In this document: piece by piece, positions 1 through 11,240 of the stretch
Numbering within the stretch: position 1 is the stretch's first letter
Layout of the letters: each line of letters begins with the position of its first letter
Assembly (NCBI GenBank): GCA_033239005.1
Contig: BSQZ01000053.1
Location: 3,751,001-3,815,000, forward strand
Reading direction: 5' to 3'
DNA from: Lamellibrachia satsuma
Lineage: Eukaryota; Annelida; Polychaeta; Sabellida; Siboglinidae
Length of the DNA stretch: 64,000 nucleotides
Notes under the pieces: generated by a model
What the model saw: the letters and a program-made list of their open reading frames with translations, nothing else
What the model was told of the DNA's origin: nothing
Databases searched by the model: none
Translations under genes and position numbers: made by a program

Positions 1-545
1 TATGTGACGGTTGACAAATATGGGTGTATGTGTGGCATTGTGAAGTGAACAATCACTTGTTTTATGCACATCAGGACGAGACGACTGAAAGGAAGAATGT
101 TTAGTAGTCGATTAAGTCAATTAATATTTGCATAATATGAGTATCGTTATATCATGACCTATGCATAATCCACATATACTTGTGACGTTAAATTATGTTT
201 GCACTATGCCGTGGAGTTTCGTGAAATCCTACAATTTGTTTTTGAAAAAATTAACACCTGTCCAAAAAAAGGAATATCTTGTCAACATACGTAGGAGGTC
301 CTTCGGACCGGGCCACGTGTTGCCCGCCAGCCACCAGACGTACGACATGGGGTATGTAAAACTTCATTTCGTAGCTGCAATAAATGTGACAATGTTAAAA
401 GAAAATGTTGTGCACCCAATTATAGGAATATGTTGAAACAGTTTCTGACGCATTCGTAAAACCATGCACTAATCTCGCTTTACACAGACACCGCGAAATG
501 GCGCCACAATCACAATGCCTCGTGTCAGAATTTGGTCGTAAATGT
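1..545 (+). other. Stop codon and 3' flank of a Kelch gene lying to the left
   Basis: The first ten bases (tatgtgacgg) match the final codons, stop and first 3' bases of the two intact Kelch genes in this window, which end around 20259 and 43418. The following sequence continues to match their 3' flanks. Shared pieces include the short segment after the stop, the stretch around 280-345 with a 'cagccaccagac' block, and the segment 408-520 (cacccaatta through tggcgccacaatca), which recurs at about 20968-21060. I infer that another Kelch copy ends exactly at the left edge. The small open frame at 161-436 lies in this flank and has no recognisable domain. Confidence 0.7.
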
Positions 546-645
546 AACGCATTGCCACACCCCCGCCCCCTTGGTGGAGTTAGGATTGTACCAAAGTGCC
601 CCTATGCTATCTCGGAACGATCTACTGTGCTTGAAATGGTGCATT

Positions 646-2192
646 ATGGCTCGCGAGGATGCCAGGGGTAGAGTAATACTGCTACCACCCTGGCTCGCGA
701 TGATGCCAGGGGTAGAGTAATACTGCTACCACCCTGGCTCGCGAGGATGCCAGGGGTAGAGTAACACTGCTACCACCCTGGCTCGCGAGGATGCCAGGGG
801 TAGAGTAATACTGCTACCACCCCAGGCTCACGAGGATGCCAGGGGTAGAGTAAAACTGCTACCACCCCAGGCTCACGAGGATGCCAGGGGTAGAGTAACA
901 CTGCTACCACCCCAGGCTCACGAGGATGCCAGGGGTAGAGTAATACTGCTACCACCCCAGGCTCACGAGGATGCCAGGGGTAGAGTAATACTACTACCAC
1001 CCCAGGCTCACGAGAATGCTAGGGGTAGAGTAATACTACTACCACCCCAGGCTCACGAGGATGCCAGGGGTAGAGTAATACTACTACCACCCCAGACTCA
1101 CGAGGATGCCAGGGGTAGAGTAATACTGCTACCACCCCAGGCTCGCGAGGATGCCAGGGGTAGAGTAAAACTGCTACCACCCCAGGCTCGCGAGGATGCC
1201 AGGGGTAGAGTAATACTGCTACCACCCCAGGCTCACGAGGATGCCAGGGGTAGAGTAATATTACTACCACCCCAGGCTCACGAGAATGCTAGGGGTAGAG
1301 TAATACTACTACCACCCCAGGCTCACGAGGATGCCAGGGGTAGAGTAATACTACTACCACCCCAGACTCACGAGGATGCCAGGGGTAGAGTAATACTACT
1401 ACCACCCCAGGCTCGCGAGGATGCCAGGGGTAGAGTAATACTACTAACACCCCAGGCTCGCGAGGATGCCAGGGGTAGAGTAATACTGCTACCACCCCAG
1501 GCTCATGAGTATGCCAGGGGTAGAGTAATACTACTACCACCCCAGGCTCACGAGGATGCCAGGGGTAGAGTAATAATACTGCCACCCCAGGCTCACGAGG
1601 ATGTCAGGGGTAGAGTAATACTACTAACACCCCAGGCTCGTGAGGATGCCAGGGGTAGAGTAATACTACTACCACCCCAGGCTCACGAGGATGCCAGGGG
1701 TAGAGTAATACTACTAACACCCCAGGCTCGTGAGGATGCCAGGGGTAGAGTAATACTGCTACCACCCCAGGCTCGTGAGGATGCCAGGGGTAGAGTAATA
1801 CTACTACCACCCCAGGCTCACGAGGATGCCAGGGGTAGAGTAATACTACTACCACCCCAGGTTCACGAGGATGCCAGGGGTAGAGTAATACTACTAACAC
1901 CCCAGGCTCACGAGGATGCCAGGGGTAGAGTAATACTACTACCACCCCAGGCTCGCGAGGATGCCAGGGGTAGAGTACTACTACTAACACCCCAGGCTCA
2001 CGAGGATGCCAGGGGTAGATAAATACTGCTACCACCCTGGCTCACGAGGATGCCAGGGGTAGAGTAATACTACTACCACCCCAGGCTCGCGAAGATGCCA
2101 GGGGTAGAGTAATACTGTTACCACCCCAGGCTCACGAGGATGCCAGGGTTAGAGTAATACTACTACCACCCCAGACTCGCGAGGATGTCAGG
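646..2192. repeat. 45-bp minisatellite, about 34 units
   Basis: A 44-45 bp unit (ggctcacgaggatgccaggg followed by gtagagtaatactactacca) is repeated head to tail about 34 times with few substitutions. Because 45 is a multiple of three, one minus-strand frame stays open and encodes repeated YPWHPREPG-type peptides. These open frames are a by-product of periodicity, not genes. The right flank of the array, with aaatgttataactaccgc, has a counterpart at 46440-46620 where only one unit is present. Confidence 0.97.
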
Positions 2193-2734
2193 GAGCAAAG
2201 AAATGTTATAACTACCGCTTAGGATGAAACTCTTGACTGTTGTCTTATTTATTCATTCTTCCATTCATACTGATTGATATTGGTGGGTCTGCCGGCGAAT
2301 CCATTTTCTAAAAGCAATAAAGTCATATCGTTAATGGGACAGAGGAACACGTGCTGCACTTTTCAATATCATAATTGACAATAAAATGTTTGATTCATGC
2401 AATCACTTCTGATTTCAGAAATGTTCTGTAATAATTAATTTGCTGTGTGTCTACGAACCGAACCTAATATATAGAGGCGATCCATTGTCGCAAGCACAAA
2501 CTATAGAAAGTGACCGTGGTGGAACTTACACAATAATGCTTCGGAAAACCAATCACATAGCCAACCTAGAACTGTAAGGCTTCTCCCACGGATCACCAAC
2601 ATCGCGAGACAAAGGCGTCTTCGTCTCGCAGGTCATGCGATGCGTCATAATGACGTAACCAACAAAGTCCTACTCTAAACACCCGAAGGCCCTCGGAGAA
2701 GACGTCGACCAACAAAAACTTAAATTACAGAAAG
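2193..2734. other. Non-coding flank, partly shared with 46480-46620
   Basis: No gene is seen. The first 200 bases, including a cacgtgctgc/cttttcaatatc segment, match the region after the single minisatellite unit near 46480-46610. This places the stretch within the duplicated Kelch 3' flank. The rest is unrecognised. Confidence 0.5.
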
Positions 2735-3157
2735 GTACTGAATGCAGCTACGAGTGAAATTAGATAATCTAAAAGAAGCTATGAGCACAAATTAACATGT
2801 AGCATAAAAAGTGACCTCAAGATGTTGTATGCATATATCAGGAGTAAACAAAACATACGAGACATTGTTGGACCACTGGGATACAGTGCTGGAAATTTAA
2901 CATCATGATGTTTTTTAATGGTGGAAGACCTAAATGGATACCTCAGTTCAATGTTTACCAGAGAGGATATTAGTTCATTACCAGTTCCAGATGCAAAATT
3001 CCAGGAGGCTAAATCAGACTATTTAGAGCAGTTAAGTGTAACTCCAGAAATGATAGCTAAGAAAATAAAGGCAACGAAGGATAATAAATAATTTGGATTG
3101 GATAGAATTCCTCAAAAAGTATTAATGGAAACAGTAGAAAAAATTAGTAATAGTTTT
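2735..3157 (+). pseudogene. CR1-like LINE fragment, linker and start of reverse transcriptase
   Basis: Broken plus-strand frames resemble the region between endonuclease and reverse transcriptase of the CR1-like family found elsewhere in the window. Recognisable pieces are YIRSKQN, ITPEMIAKKIK-like, and a KDNK motif before a GIPQKVL segment. The same order is seen at 13218-13445 and, on the minus strand, at 5938-6447. There are stops and frameshifts, so it is a relic. It stops abruptly at about 3157, next to the 3' end of an oppositely oriented copy. Confidence 0.75.
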
Positions 3158-3164
3158 CAACTTT

Positions 3165-3850
3165 AAAAAAATATTTGCCATCCAAGCCAAAGGCCCAGAT
3201 AGCAAGTGGACAAGGAAGCCATTGGCTTATCGAGAATCCAACAATGTTCATCTACATGTAACCCGCCCTCGTGAGATATGTGTCAACCCTGTTTTTAAAC
3301 ATATTCACGCTGCTAGCAGTTACACAATCCGTAGACAATTTGTTTCATTCATTTACTGTCCTCTGCGAGAACGAGTACTTTCTGATGTCCAGTCTACACT
3401 GAACCTTTACTAATAAGACCTCATGTCCTCTACTTCTGCTATTTTTCTTGAGTGAGAAAAACATATTTCTATCAATATTTTCATACCCATTCAAGTTCTT
3501 AAAAATTCAATCTGATCTCCTCTTAACCTCCTTGTCTCTAAATTTGTTAAACCACATTCTTTCCGGCGTTCTTCATAACTAAGGTCTCTCAGTTCTTGAA
3601 TAATGTTAGTTGCTCTCCTCTGTATGCATTCAAACGTATCTATATGCTTCTTACGATATGGCCTTCACGCTTGTAAACAGTATTCTAAATGAAGTGAACT
3701 ATGAACTAAATGAACTATTGCTTTATACATAGGTATAATTATCATTTTTTTCTTTGTATGTTATGTTTCTCCTAATCAACCCAAGAATTTACATTTTGAA
3801 GCTGCAATACCACACTGCTCTAAAACTTTCATATCAGCGCTTATTATTGT
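3165..3850 (-). pseudogene. CR1-like LINE 3' fragment, C-terminal RT region and 3' UTR
   Basis: On the minus strand this carries the end of a CR1-like ORF2: the stretch around the TLE-RRLRGDQIE region, the FSQR-type segment and the family 3' UTR (ccacttgctatctgggcctt). Frames are broken by several indels. It is the 3' half of an element whose 5' part is missing. The upstream end abuts a Kelch pseudogene piece at 3852, so the LINE probably inserted into, or recombined with, a Kelch copy. Confidence 0.75.
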
Positions 3851-3851
3851 C

Positions 3852-4223
3852 CATGCCAGAAATGCCACACGCGGCGAATTCACCCACGGTTGTCAAATAC
3901 AGGAAAAAGTGGTATTTGTGCGCATAAAGGTGTTTGATACGACATGGAGCCAATGGAGCACTCTGTCAGACACGCCTGAAGTGTGCAGCGTCGGTGCTGC
4001 GGTCACACTGACTGATTTTATTTATGTGGTGGGAGGCCACAATTGCAGGTGTTTGAAATATGATCCGGCGTTGGACTATTGGACAAAGCTGAATCGACCA
4101 AGCAAAGGCCACAGCAATGCCCAAGCAGTCGTGTGGCGCGACTCTATACAGGTGGTAGGGGGTGAAGGTGCCAAGGCAGAATCATCTGTCATTGAACAAA
4201 ACAATCATCTCGGATATGCTTAA
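3852..4223 (+). pseudogene. Kelch-repeat C-terminal pseudogene fragment
   Basis: The segment starts with sequence matching the MPQAVFAP region of the intact Kelch copies. It then has a deletion, then an open stretch (3909-4223) covering the last two to three Kelch blades: WSTLSDTPEVCSVGAAVTL, a YVVGGH blade, LDYWTKLNRPS, and a final blade with VVGGEG where the intact copies have VAGGD. It loses similarity before the normal C-terminus (YDPLTDTW). BTB and BACK domains are absent. It is a dead fragment left by duplication and LINE activity. Confidence 0.88.
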
Positions 4224-4552
4224 TACCACATCAAAATATGATTTTGTTCGATCTACAGTCTTAAAGCACACATGTATGTAAACATTGTGTTAGCATACAC
4301 TATGCATACTATCGGTTAGTATGCCAATGTTGATCCGATGTTGCGACAGTTTGGACCGACCCATCTTCAGTACATCGGCTGAACACCATGGCACAAATGT
4401 TGGCATTAAACAGAATAAGCCATATATGAATTACGATTTTCTTCAACCACAACTATTTTGATTACGTACTCAACGTTTCGACTGCCATTGGCAGGGTTCA
4501 GGAATTCTGGGACGGCTAGTTCTTCCTCTGCTCGCCAGGTATCTCGACAACC
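4224..4552. other. No gene seen
   Basis: This is AT-rich sequence between the Kelch fragment and the tail of the next LINE. No domain, RNA or repeat was recognised. Confidence 0.4.
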
Positions 4553-6560
4553 AGATTTAACAAGATTTAACAAGCCTACCATCCGAAACAACAAGTTCCA
4601 GATGGCAAGTGGACAATGAAGCCATTGGCTTATCGAGATTCCAACAATTTTATCATCTATGTGTAGCCCGCCTTTATCAGATATCTGTCAATTCTATTGT
4701 TAAACATATTCTCACTACTACCATTAACACAATCATTTGGCAGTTTGTTCCATTCATTTATCACCCTCTGTGAGAAAGAGTACTTTCTCATGTCCAACCT
4801 ACACTGTTCCTTAACTAATGCTGCTGTGTGTCCTCTGGTTCTACTGCCTTCTTTAAGTTTGAAGAACATAATATTATTCCTATCAACATCCTCATAACCG
4901 TTCACTATTTTAAGAACTTATATTTGGTCTCCTCTTAGTCTCCTGGACTCTAGTGTTGTAAAACCACATTGTAATAAGCGATTTTCGTAACTAAGGTCTC
5001 TCAATTCTGGAATAATTTTAGTTGCTCTTCGTTGTATTCTTTCTAGTTTGTCTATGTCATTCTTACGATACGGCCTCCATGCTTGTATACAATATTCCAA
5101 ATATGATCTAACTATTACTTTGTACATGGGTACAATTAGCTGTTTCTCCTTATACGTGATAGTTCTCCTTATTACCCCTACAATTTGATTTCCTTTCGAA
5201 ACAGCAATCCCACATTGCTCTAAAACTTTCATGTCAGCACTAAATTTTATACCTAAGTCCTTTTTTTGTGTGGTTCTACATAGTACAGCATCCCCCATTT
5301 TATATTCTTCGTCCATGTTTCCAAGTCCTATGTGTATGCATTTAAACTTCCCAAAATTTAATAACATTTGCCATTTTTCTGACCATTTAACTAATTTATC
5401 TAGGTCATCCTGTAAACTTTGTTTATCTGTATCATTAGTAACCTTTGTGAATACTTTTGTGTCATCTGCAAATTTGAGTATTTTGAAATCATGTATATAT
5501 AAAAACAGTATAGGGCCTAATACTGATCCCTGTGGTGCCACACTCAGAACAGATTTCCAGTTTGAAATCTCACCATCTACTATTACTCTCTGTCTTCTGT
5601 GTGTAAGCCACTTTTCTGTCCAGTTGATTACATCATTACCATGGGCTTTTAGCTTAAGTAACAATCTTTGATGTGGCACTTTACTTTCGGAAAATCTAAA
5701 TCGACAATATCCACTGGTGACCCGTCATTTATCCAACTTTGTAATTTCTTCCAAAAAACATAAGAGATTGGTTCGACATGACCTTGCTTTTAGGACCCAT
5801 GTTAAGATGTATTTATTAAATTATGTTTTACAAGGAATTCCACCATGTGGTCTCTAATTAATGTTTCGAGTAATTAACATACAACTGATGTTAAACTCAC
5901 TGGTCTGTAATTGTCTGGTTTGTCCCTCGATCCTTTCTTAAATAGCGGTGTAATGTTTGCCACTTTCCATTCTGAAGGAACTATTCCTTCGTCTAGTGAA
6001 ACTTGCTAATGGTGTACTAATTTGCTCAACAATTTCCTTAAACAGTTTTGGTGGTATCCCATTAATTTCAGTTGATTTATTATCTTTCATCTTTTTAATT
6101 TTCTTTGCTATAATTTCAGGAGTTACAAATAACTGCCCCAACTGTTCTGATTTATTTCCCTCAAATTTAGTAAATGGAACTGGTAGTGAGTTGATATCTT
6201 CTGTGGTAAAAACTGAGCTGAAATACTCATTCAGGACCTCTGCCATCTGAAACCCGTCTGAAATTATGTTTTCACTGTTGTTTTCCAATGGTCCGACCTT
6301 ATCTCGAACTTTCTGTTTACTCCTTACATATATTTTTTCAAAGGTTCTTTTAGATTGTCTAATTTCAGTTGTTGCTAGGTTAAGTGCCTCTTTGTAGTTT
6401 GTGTAGTCTTCTACATTTCCAGTGTGTTTATATACCCTCCACATCATCTGTTTGTGAAAAAATTTCTAATAGCCTCTTTTGACAGGTGTTTCTTCCTGGA
6501 CCTTTTCCTTGTTTTCTTAATGGAAAAAAATTCGCAATAATGCCCTCAATCTGATATTTT
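4553..6560 (-). pseudogene. CR1-like LINE, 5'-truncated and degenerate
   Basis: This is a minus-strand CR1-type non-LTR retrotransposon. Its 3' end lies near 4553, where the tail is a direct repeat of atcttgttaa on the element strand. Reading 6447 to 4657 gives a linker, the start of RT (VTPEIIAKKIKKMKDN), then APQGSVLGPILF, the catalytic FADDTK box, a thumb region (LVKWSEKWQMLLNFGKFKCI), and the CR1-type C-terminal motif [11 protein letters not shown]. The frame is broken into at least three pieces (5938-6447, 4918-5679, 4657-4905). The apparent first residue of the 253-residue piece is a GTG valine within VPHQRLL, not a real start. The endonuclease is missing. Confidence 0.9.
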
Positions 6561-7469
6561 AAACAAGTCCAGCATTCTGTTGCTGTCTTGTTCTTCAACA
6601 AGTTATTTCAATATATAGATGCTGCGTAGTGTAGATACTGCAAAGGGAGACCGGTCCATACAGGACATCCTTCGGGGGACCGGATATATTGTCGATTTTC
6701 CAACAATGTTGTTGGAATATTGTTTGTAACACTAATTTAGACCACATACTAAACGTTAATTGTGATATTTTAATTAAAAACATGTATACAAAAAAATGCT
6801 GTCTTCTTAAATAAATGTTTGCCTAAAGGCCGACTTAGGGGGACCAGTAAGCGCTCGGAAGCTATACATATATATTTAATTATACTTGATCGTGGCAATT
6901 GTTTTCATACATGTAATAGCATGTCCCAGTCCCAATACAGTATAACACCAACAATTGTCCAGATGCAGACATTGGATTGGACATTAAGTAAATAAACATA
7001 TATAAAATACATATAAAATACCTTTTTCAGTTTATATTCACAGGTCAAGAACTTTAGGCATGTGCACCGACTAACTGTTTAGCGAGTGTCGCAAATTTGA
7101 CAGGATACACAGTCGGCTAAGTCTAACAGGTCTGTTAGATATATGGAAATACTCGATTTATTAATTCACACATACATGTTAAGAATTATGCATATTTATA
7201 AAGCATATCATACATTGAACACGAATCGCTGACCTTTCGTTTAATATATAACAGGAATATTAAGTTATTAGCATTTCTCACCGGTCTCCTGTACCGGTCT
7301 CAACATTTACAAAACTCGGGAATAAAAATGCTTAAAATCTCCCAAAATGTTAAACAAAGTGTAACTAATTGTACAAGTTATTTCATGTATGGTTAAACTT
7401 TGTCCACAAACAATGAAAATGGTGAAATAAAACGCATTTAGCATTAGCGCAATCACACATCAAACCTTT
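6561..7469. other. AT-rich sequence, no gene seen
   Basis: No coding domain is visible. A stretch near 6715-6740 (attgtttgtaacactaat) recurs at about 23155-23175, which suggests an unclassified dispersed repeat. The remainder shows no structure I can support. Confidence 0.4.
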
Positions 7470-8830
7470 ACGGCCGTCGTGCCGCGTCTATTCGCCATAT
7501 CACTCTGGCCGTCGTGCAGCGAACGTCGTGCAGAAACGATTCTGTTGTCTGCCGTCCTTCTAGCATACAGCTCCGGCCGTCGTGCCGTGACCGTACTGCA
7601 GAGACGATTCGGTTGTCTACCGTCCTTCTAGCATACAGCTCCGGTCGTCAAGCCGTGATCGTAGTGCAGAGACGATTCTGTTGTCTGCCGTCCTTCTAGC
7701 ATACAGCTCCGGTCGTCGTGCCGTGATCGTAGTGCAGAGTCGATTCGGTTGTCTGCCGTCCTTCTAGCATACAGCTCCGGTCGTCGTGCCGCGAACGTCA
7801 TGCAGAGACGATTCGGTTGTCTGCCTTCCTTCTAGCATACAGCTCCAGTCGTCGTGCCGTGATCGTAGTGCAGAGACGATTCTGTTGTCTGCCGTCCTTC
7901 TAGCATACAGCTCCGGTCGTCGTGCCGTGATCGTAGTGCAGAGACGATTCTGTTGTCTGCCGTCCTTCTAGCATACAGCTCCGGTCGTCGTGCCGCGAAC
8001 GTCGTGCAGAGACGATTCTGTTGTATGCCGTCCTTCTAGCATACAGCTCCGGTCGTCGTGCCGCGAACGTCGTGCAGAGACGATTCTGTTGTATTCCGTC
8101 CTTCTAGCATAGAGCTCCGGTCGTCGTGCCGCGAACGTCGTGCAGAGACGATTCTGTTGTATGCCGTCCTTCTAGCATACAGCTCCGGTCGTCGTGCCGC
8201 GAACGTCGTCCAGAGACGATTCGGTTGTCTGCCGTCCTTCTTGCATACAGCTCCGGCCGTCGTGCCGTGATCGTAGTGCAGAGACGATTCGGTTGTCTGC
8301 CGTCCTTCTAGCATACAGCTCCGGTCGTCGTGCCGCGAACGTCGTGCAGAGTCGATTCTGTTGTATTCCGTCCTTCTAGCATAGAGCTCCGGTCGTCGTG
8401 CCGCGAACGTCGTGCAGAGACGATTCTGTTGTATGCCGTCCTTCTAGCATACAGCTCCGGCCGTCGTGCCGTGATCGTAGTGCAGAGACGATTCGGTTGT
8501 CTGCCGTCCTTCTAGCATACAGCTCCGGCCGTCGTGCCGTGATCGTACTGCAGAGACGATTATGTTGTCTGCCGTCCTTCTAGCATACAGCTCCGGTCGT
8601 CGTGCCGTGATCGTAGTGCAGAGACGATTCGGTTGTCTGCCGTCCTTCTAGCATACAGCTCCGGCCGTCGTGCCGAGATCGTAGTGCAGAGACGATTCGG
8701 TTGTCTGCCGTCCTTCTAGCATACAGCTCCGGTTGTCGTGCCGTGATCGTAGTGCAGAGACGATTCGGTTGTCTGCCGTCCTTCTAGCATACAGCTCCGG
8801 TCGTCGTGCCGTGATCGTAGTGCAGAGACG
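7470..8830. repeat. 68-bp minisatellite, about 20 units
   Basis: A 68-bp unit containing ccgtccttctagcatacagc and tgcagagacgattc repeats at a constant spacing of 68 bases from about 7507 to 8830, roughly 20 units with scattered substitutions. The same unit occurs only one to two times inside the inverted arms at about 22910-23030 and 28290-28400. This array is therefore an amplified form of an internal part of that dispersed element. The many 61-residue open frames, each shifted by 68 bases, are artefacts of the periodicity. Confidence 0.96.
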
Positions 8831-9312
8831 ATTCTGCCTTCGGCGTTCGTTCTGTCGTACTGGCGTACTGCTCCGGCCGTATTACCGCGCTCGTAGCGTA
8901 CAGACGAGTCTGCGCTTTGCCGTCGTTCTGTCGTTCTCCTACGGTTTGTCACGACCGTCTTTCTTCGCAACTGCAGTTTCGTCTCGTTAGTGGTGTTTTG
9001 GCATCGCCTAGCCGCCCGTATTTGCTGCACATCTCAGCTATGTTTTATTAAAATGTCATTAAAATTTCACACGACACTTCTTAACTATAGGAGCGCGTAG
9101 ACACTTCTACCTCCTCGCTCAAAGTTACACCTTAGACGTTTCCTTCGTCCGACATCCGGGCGCCCACGCTGGGTTATACGACCATTCTGTGTCCGGTCTA
9201 CTTTCTCCCTTCATCTGGCTCGCCGAGCTCCTTCACAAGTGTAACCAGTCCCCTTGTATACTCCTTGTTTCTGAGATAAAGCATGACACTAATTCACCAA
9301 TCACTGTCTCCG
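8831..9312 (-). mobile_element. Third, truncated copy of the promoter-bearing repeat
   Basis: Read on the minus strand, this matches the segment containing the TATA-like box in the arms at 21719-23125 and 28195-29552. Shared blocks include tctacctcctc, acatccgggc, tccttgtttc and gacactaattcaccaatcac. The TATA-like site is degenerate here (gtatacaag on the minus strand). The copy is cut off at about 9312, exactly where Kelch sequence begins. On its other side it runs into the expanded 68-bp array. The family is unidentified. Confidence 0.7.
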
Positions 9313-9760
9313 CGGTTGTCACCTACAAAAACAAGATCTTCGTGTTTGGTTGTCGAAATGCACACGACAGGGATTAGTGTTGCACGCAGGTTGTTATACC
9401 AAACGGTCCAGTGGAGCGCTATGTCAGACATGCTGGTAGTGTGCAGCATCGGTGCTGCTGTCACAGTGAACGACTTTATTTTTGTTGTGGGAAGTTTCAA
9501 TCGCACATGTCTGAAATATGACCCGGCGTTGGACAATTGGACAAAACTGAATCGACCAAGCCAAGGTCACGACAATGCCCCAGCCGTCGTGCGGCATGGC
9601 TTCATATTAGTGGCAGAGGGTTAGTGTCTTGAGGATGAATCACATGGAATTGAACGACATGATCCCCTTACAGACACATGGTCTTACGTTAGCATAGCTC
9701 CACTTATGGAGCAGCTGTCATGCTAATGCATACTCAATGTTGATCTCTAAGGTGTGTGAC
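9313..9760 (+). pseudogene. Kelch-repeat C-terminal pseudogene fragment
   Basis: Similarity to the intact Kelch genes starts abruptly at the VVTYKNKIFVFG blade and runs to the region of the normal stop. There is an in-frame stop after CRNAHDRD and a frame change before the SIGAAVTVNDFIFVVG blade. A further stop follows at VAEG, where the active copies read VAGGD. The segment after 9624 still matches the last blade (acagacacatggtctt) and the end of the gene. BTB, BACK and the first three blades are absent. Its left boundary coincides with the promoter-bearing repeat. Confidence 0.9.
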
Positions 9761-10440
9761 GGTTTACACTTATGGGTCTGTTTGAACGACAACTTTTATT
9801 ATATACATCACGAGATGACTTTGGCGAAGAAAGTCCAATAGTTGTTTGCAACATGCTGAAGAGTTTTCCTCAAATCAGTAAATTTATTTTCTAGAAAATC
9901 AACACAGAGATTTTCCTCGTCAGATGTTGTCAAAATAAGAATGTTGTCTACGTAAGCTATGACAGACAGACATAAATACATAATTGTTTAATAATAATAG
10001 TTCGTACTTTGGGTGTGAATGTAAGCATGAAACTTGCATACATACATACATACACATAAATATTTATCTTGGAATATACAAAATGGATATGGGAGACTCC
10101 CATTAAGACTTATGAAGTCGTTCTCATAGGAGCCACCCTGGTAGATTTTGAAGGAATTTAATTATTGTATATTTCCGCTTTTGTAAATGTCTTATATTTC
10201 CATACATTAAGTGGGTTCCATTTACGCATCAAAGTTCAATCAATTTATGTGTGTGCCTATATGTATACGTATATGTAGATTATTGTAGGTGATGGTGATG
10301 TATGTTTGTACCATTGGTTTTAGTAATATGTGTAGTTGGGATTACGTATTTATTATTAATATGTGTGCATATATAGCAGTTTTTAACACTGCGTAGGCTG
10401 ATATATCCTTTGATGATATCATTTTTATACGAATATAACG
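9761..10440. other. Kelch 3' flank, no gene
   Basis: The first 200 bases align with the 3' flanks of the other Kelch copies; the ttcctcgtcagatg segment near 9910 recurs at about 20435 and 43625. A short catacataca tract lies near 10040. No gene is seen. Confidence 0.55.
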
Positions 10441-10890
10441 AGGATTCACGAAATTGCGGTCTGAACCCAGTGTCTGGTACATGGTATATGCGACATGGGT
10501 TACGAGGAGTCACGAAATTGCGGTCTGAACCCAGTGTCTGGTACATGATAGATGCGACATGCGTTACGCCGATTCACGAAATTGGGGTCTGAACACAGTG
10601 TCTGGTACCTGATAGATGCGACATGGGTTACGCCGATTCACGAAATTGCGGTCTGAACCCAGTGTCTGGTACATGGTAGATGCGACATGGGTTACGCCGA
10701 TTCACGAAATTGCGGTCTGAACACAGTGTCTGGTACATGGTAGATGCGACATGGGTTACGCCGATTCACGAAATTGCGGTCTGAACCCAGTGTCTGGTAC
10801 ATGATAGATGCGACATGGGTTACGCCGATTCACGAAATTGCGGTCTGAACACAGTGTCTGGTACATGGTAGATGCGACATGGGATACGAC
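10441..10890. repeat. 64-bp tandem array, 7 units
   Basis: A 64-bp unit (cacgaaattgcggtctgaac, then cagtgtctggtacatggtag) begins at 10447, 10511, 10575, 10639, 10703, 10767 and 10831. Two strongly diverged units of the same kind are present at about 20822-20945, at the equivalent place downstream of an intact Kelch gene. Confidence 0.95.
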
Positions 10891-10939
10891 GGCGTCCTTT
10901 TATGTAACTTGATAACTTCATGTCATATCTGCAATAAAT

Positions 10940-11240
10940 CTTTTTAGGTGGCGCCTTCCCCTGCCAGCAGCCCTCAAAGAATGAGAAAAGACGCATTTAT
11001 TAGAAGGAATTACGCTTGTGTAATGGAATGACACAAAATATGAAAACGGTGTGAAATGCTTAGATGGAGTTTTCCGCTATTAGCAGGGTATGGATGGTAA
11101 TAAAAGGCGCAAATATTTTTAGGGAATGACGTCAAGGCAAAACACAGTGTAAAATGTTCTTAACTACAGAATCACCAATGCCAGTATTTTTTTGGAATTC
11201 AAAATGTCGAGAAAAGGGACATTAGTTTAATAGAATGAAG
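10940..11240 (-). repeat. Dispersed repeat family, roughly 110-140 bp units
   Basis: On the minus strand this carries the blocks ttgctggcaggggaag and tggcattggtcatt-like sequence, also seen at 12030-12290 and in several successive units at 39345-39790. Units are diverged and their ends cannot be fixed by eye. The opposite orientation to the copy at 12 kb makes the 10.9-12.3 kb interval a loose inverted pair. Confidence 0.6.

Noticed and set aside
770..2035. Minus-strand open frames with repeated YPWHPREPG peptides, as a possible repeat protein
   Set aside because: They coincide exactly with the 45-bp array, have no start or splice context and are open only because the period is a multiple of three.
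7470..8830. CRISPR-like array
   Set aside because: Units are contiguous 68-bp repeats without variable spacers, and the genome is eukaryotic. The same reasoning applies to the 45-, 64- and 80-bp arrays.
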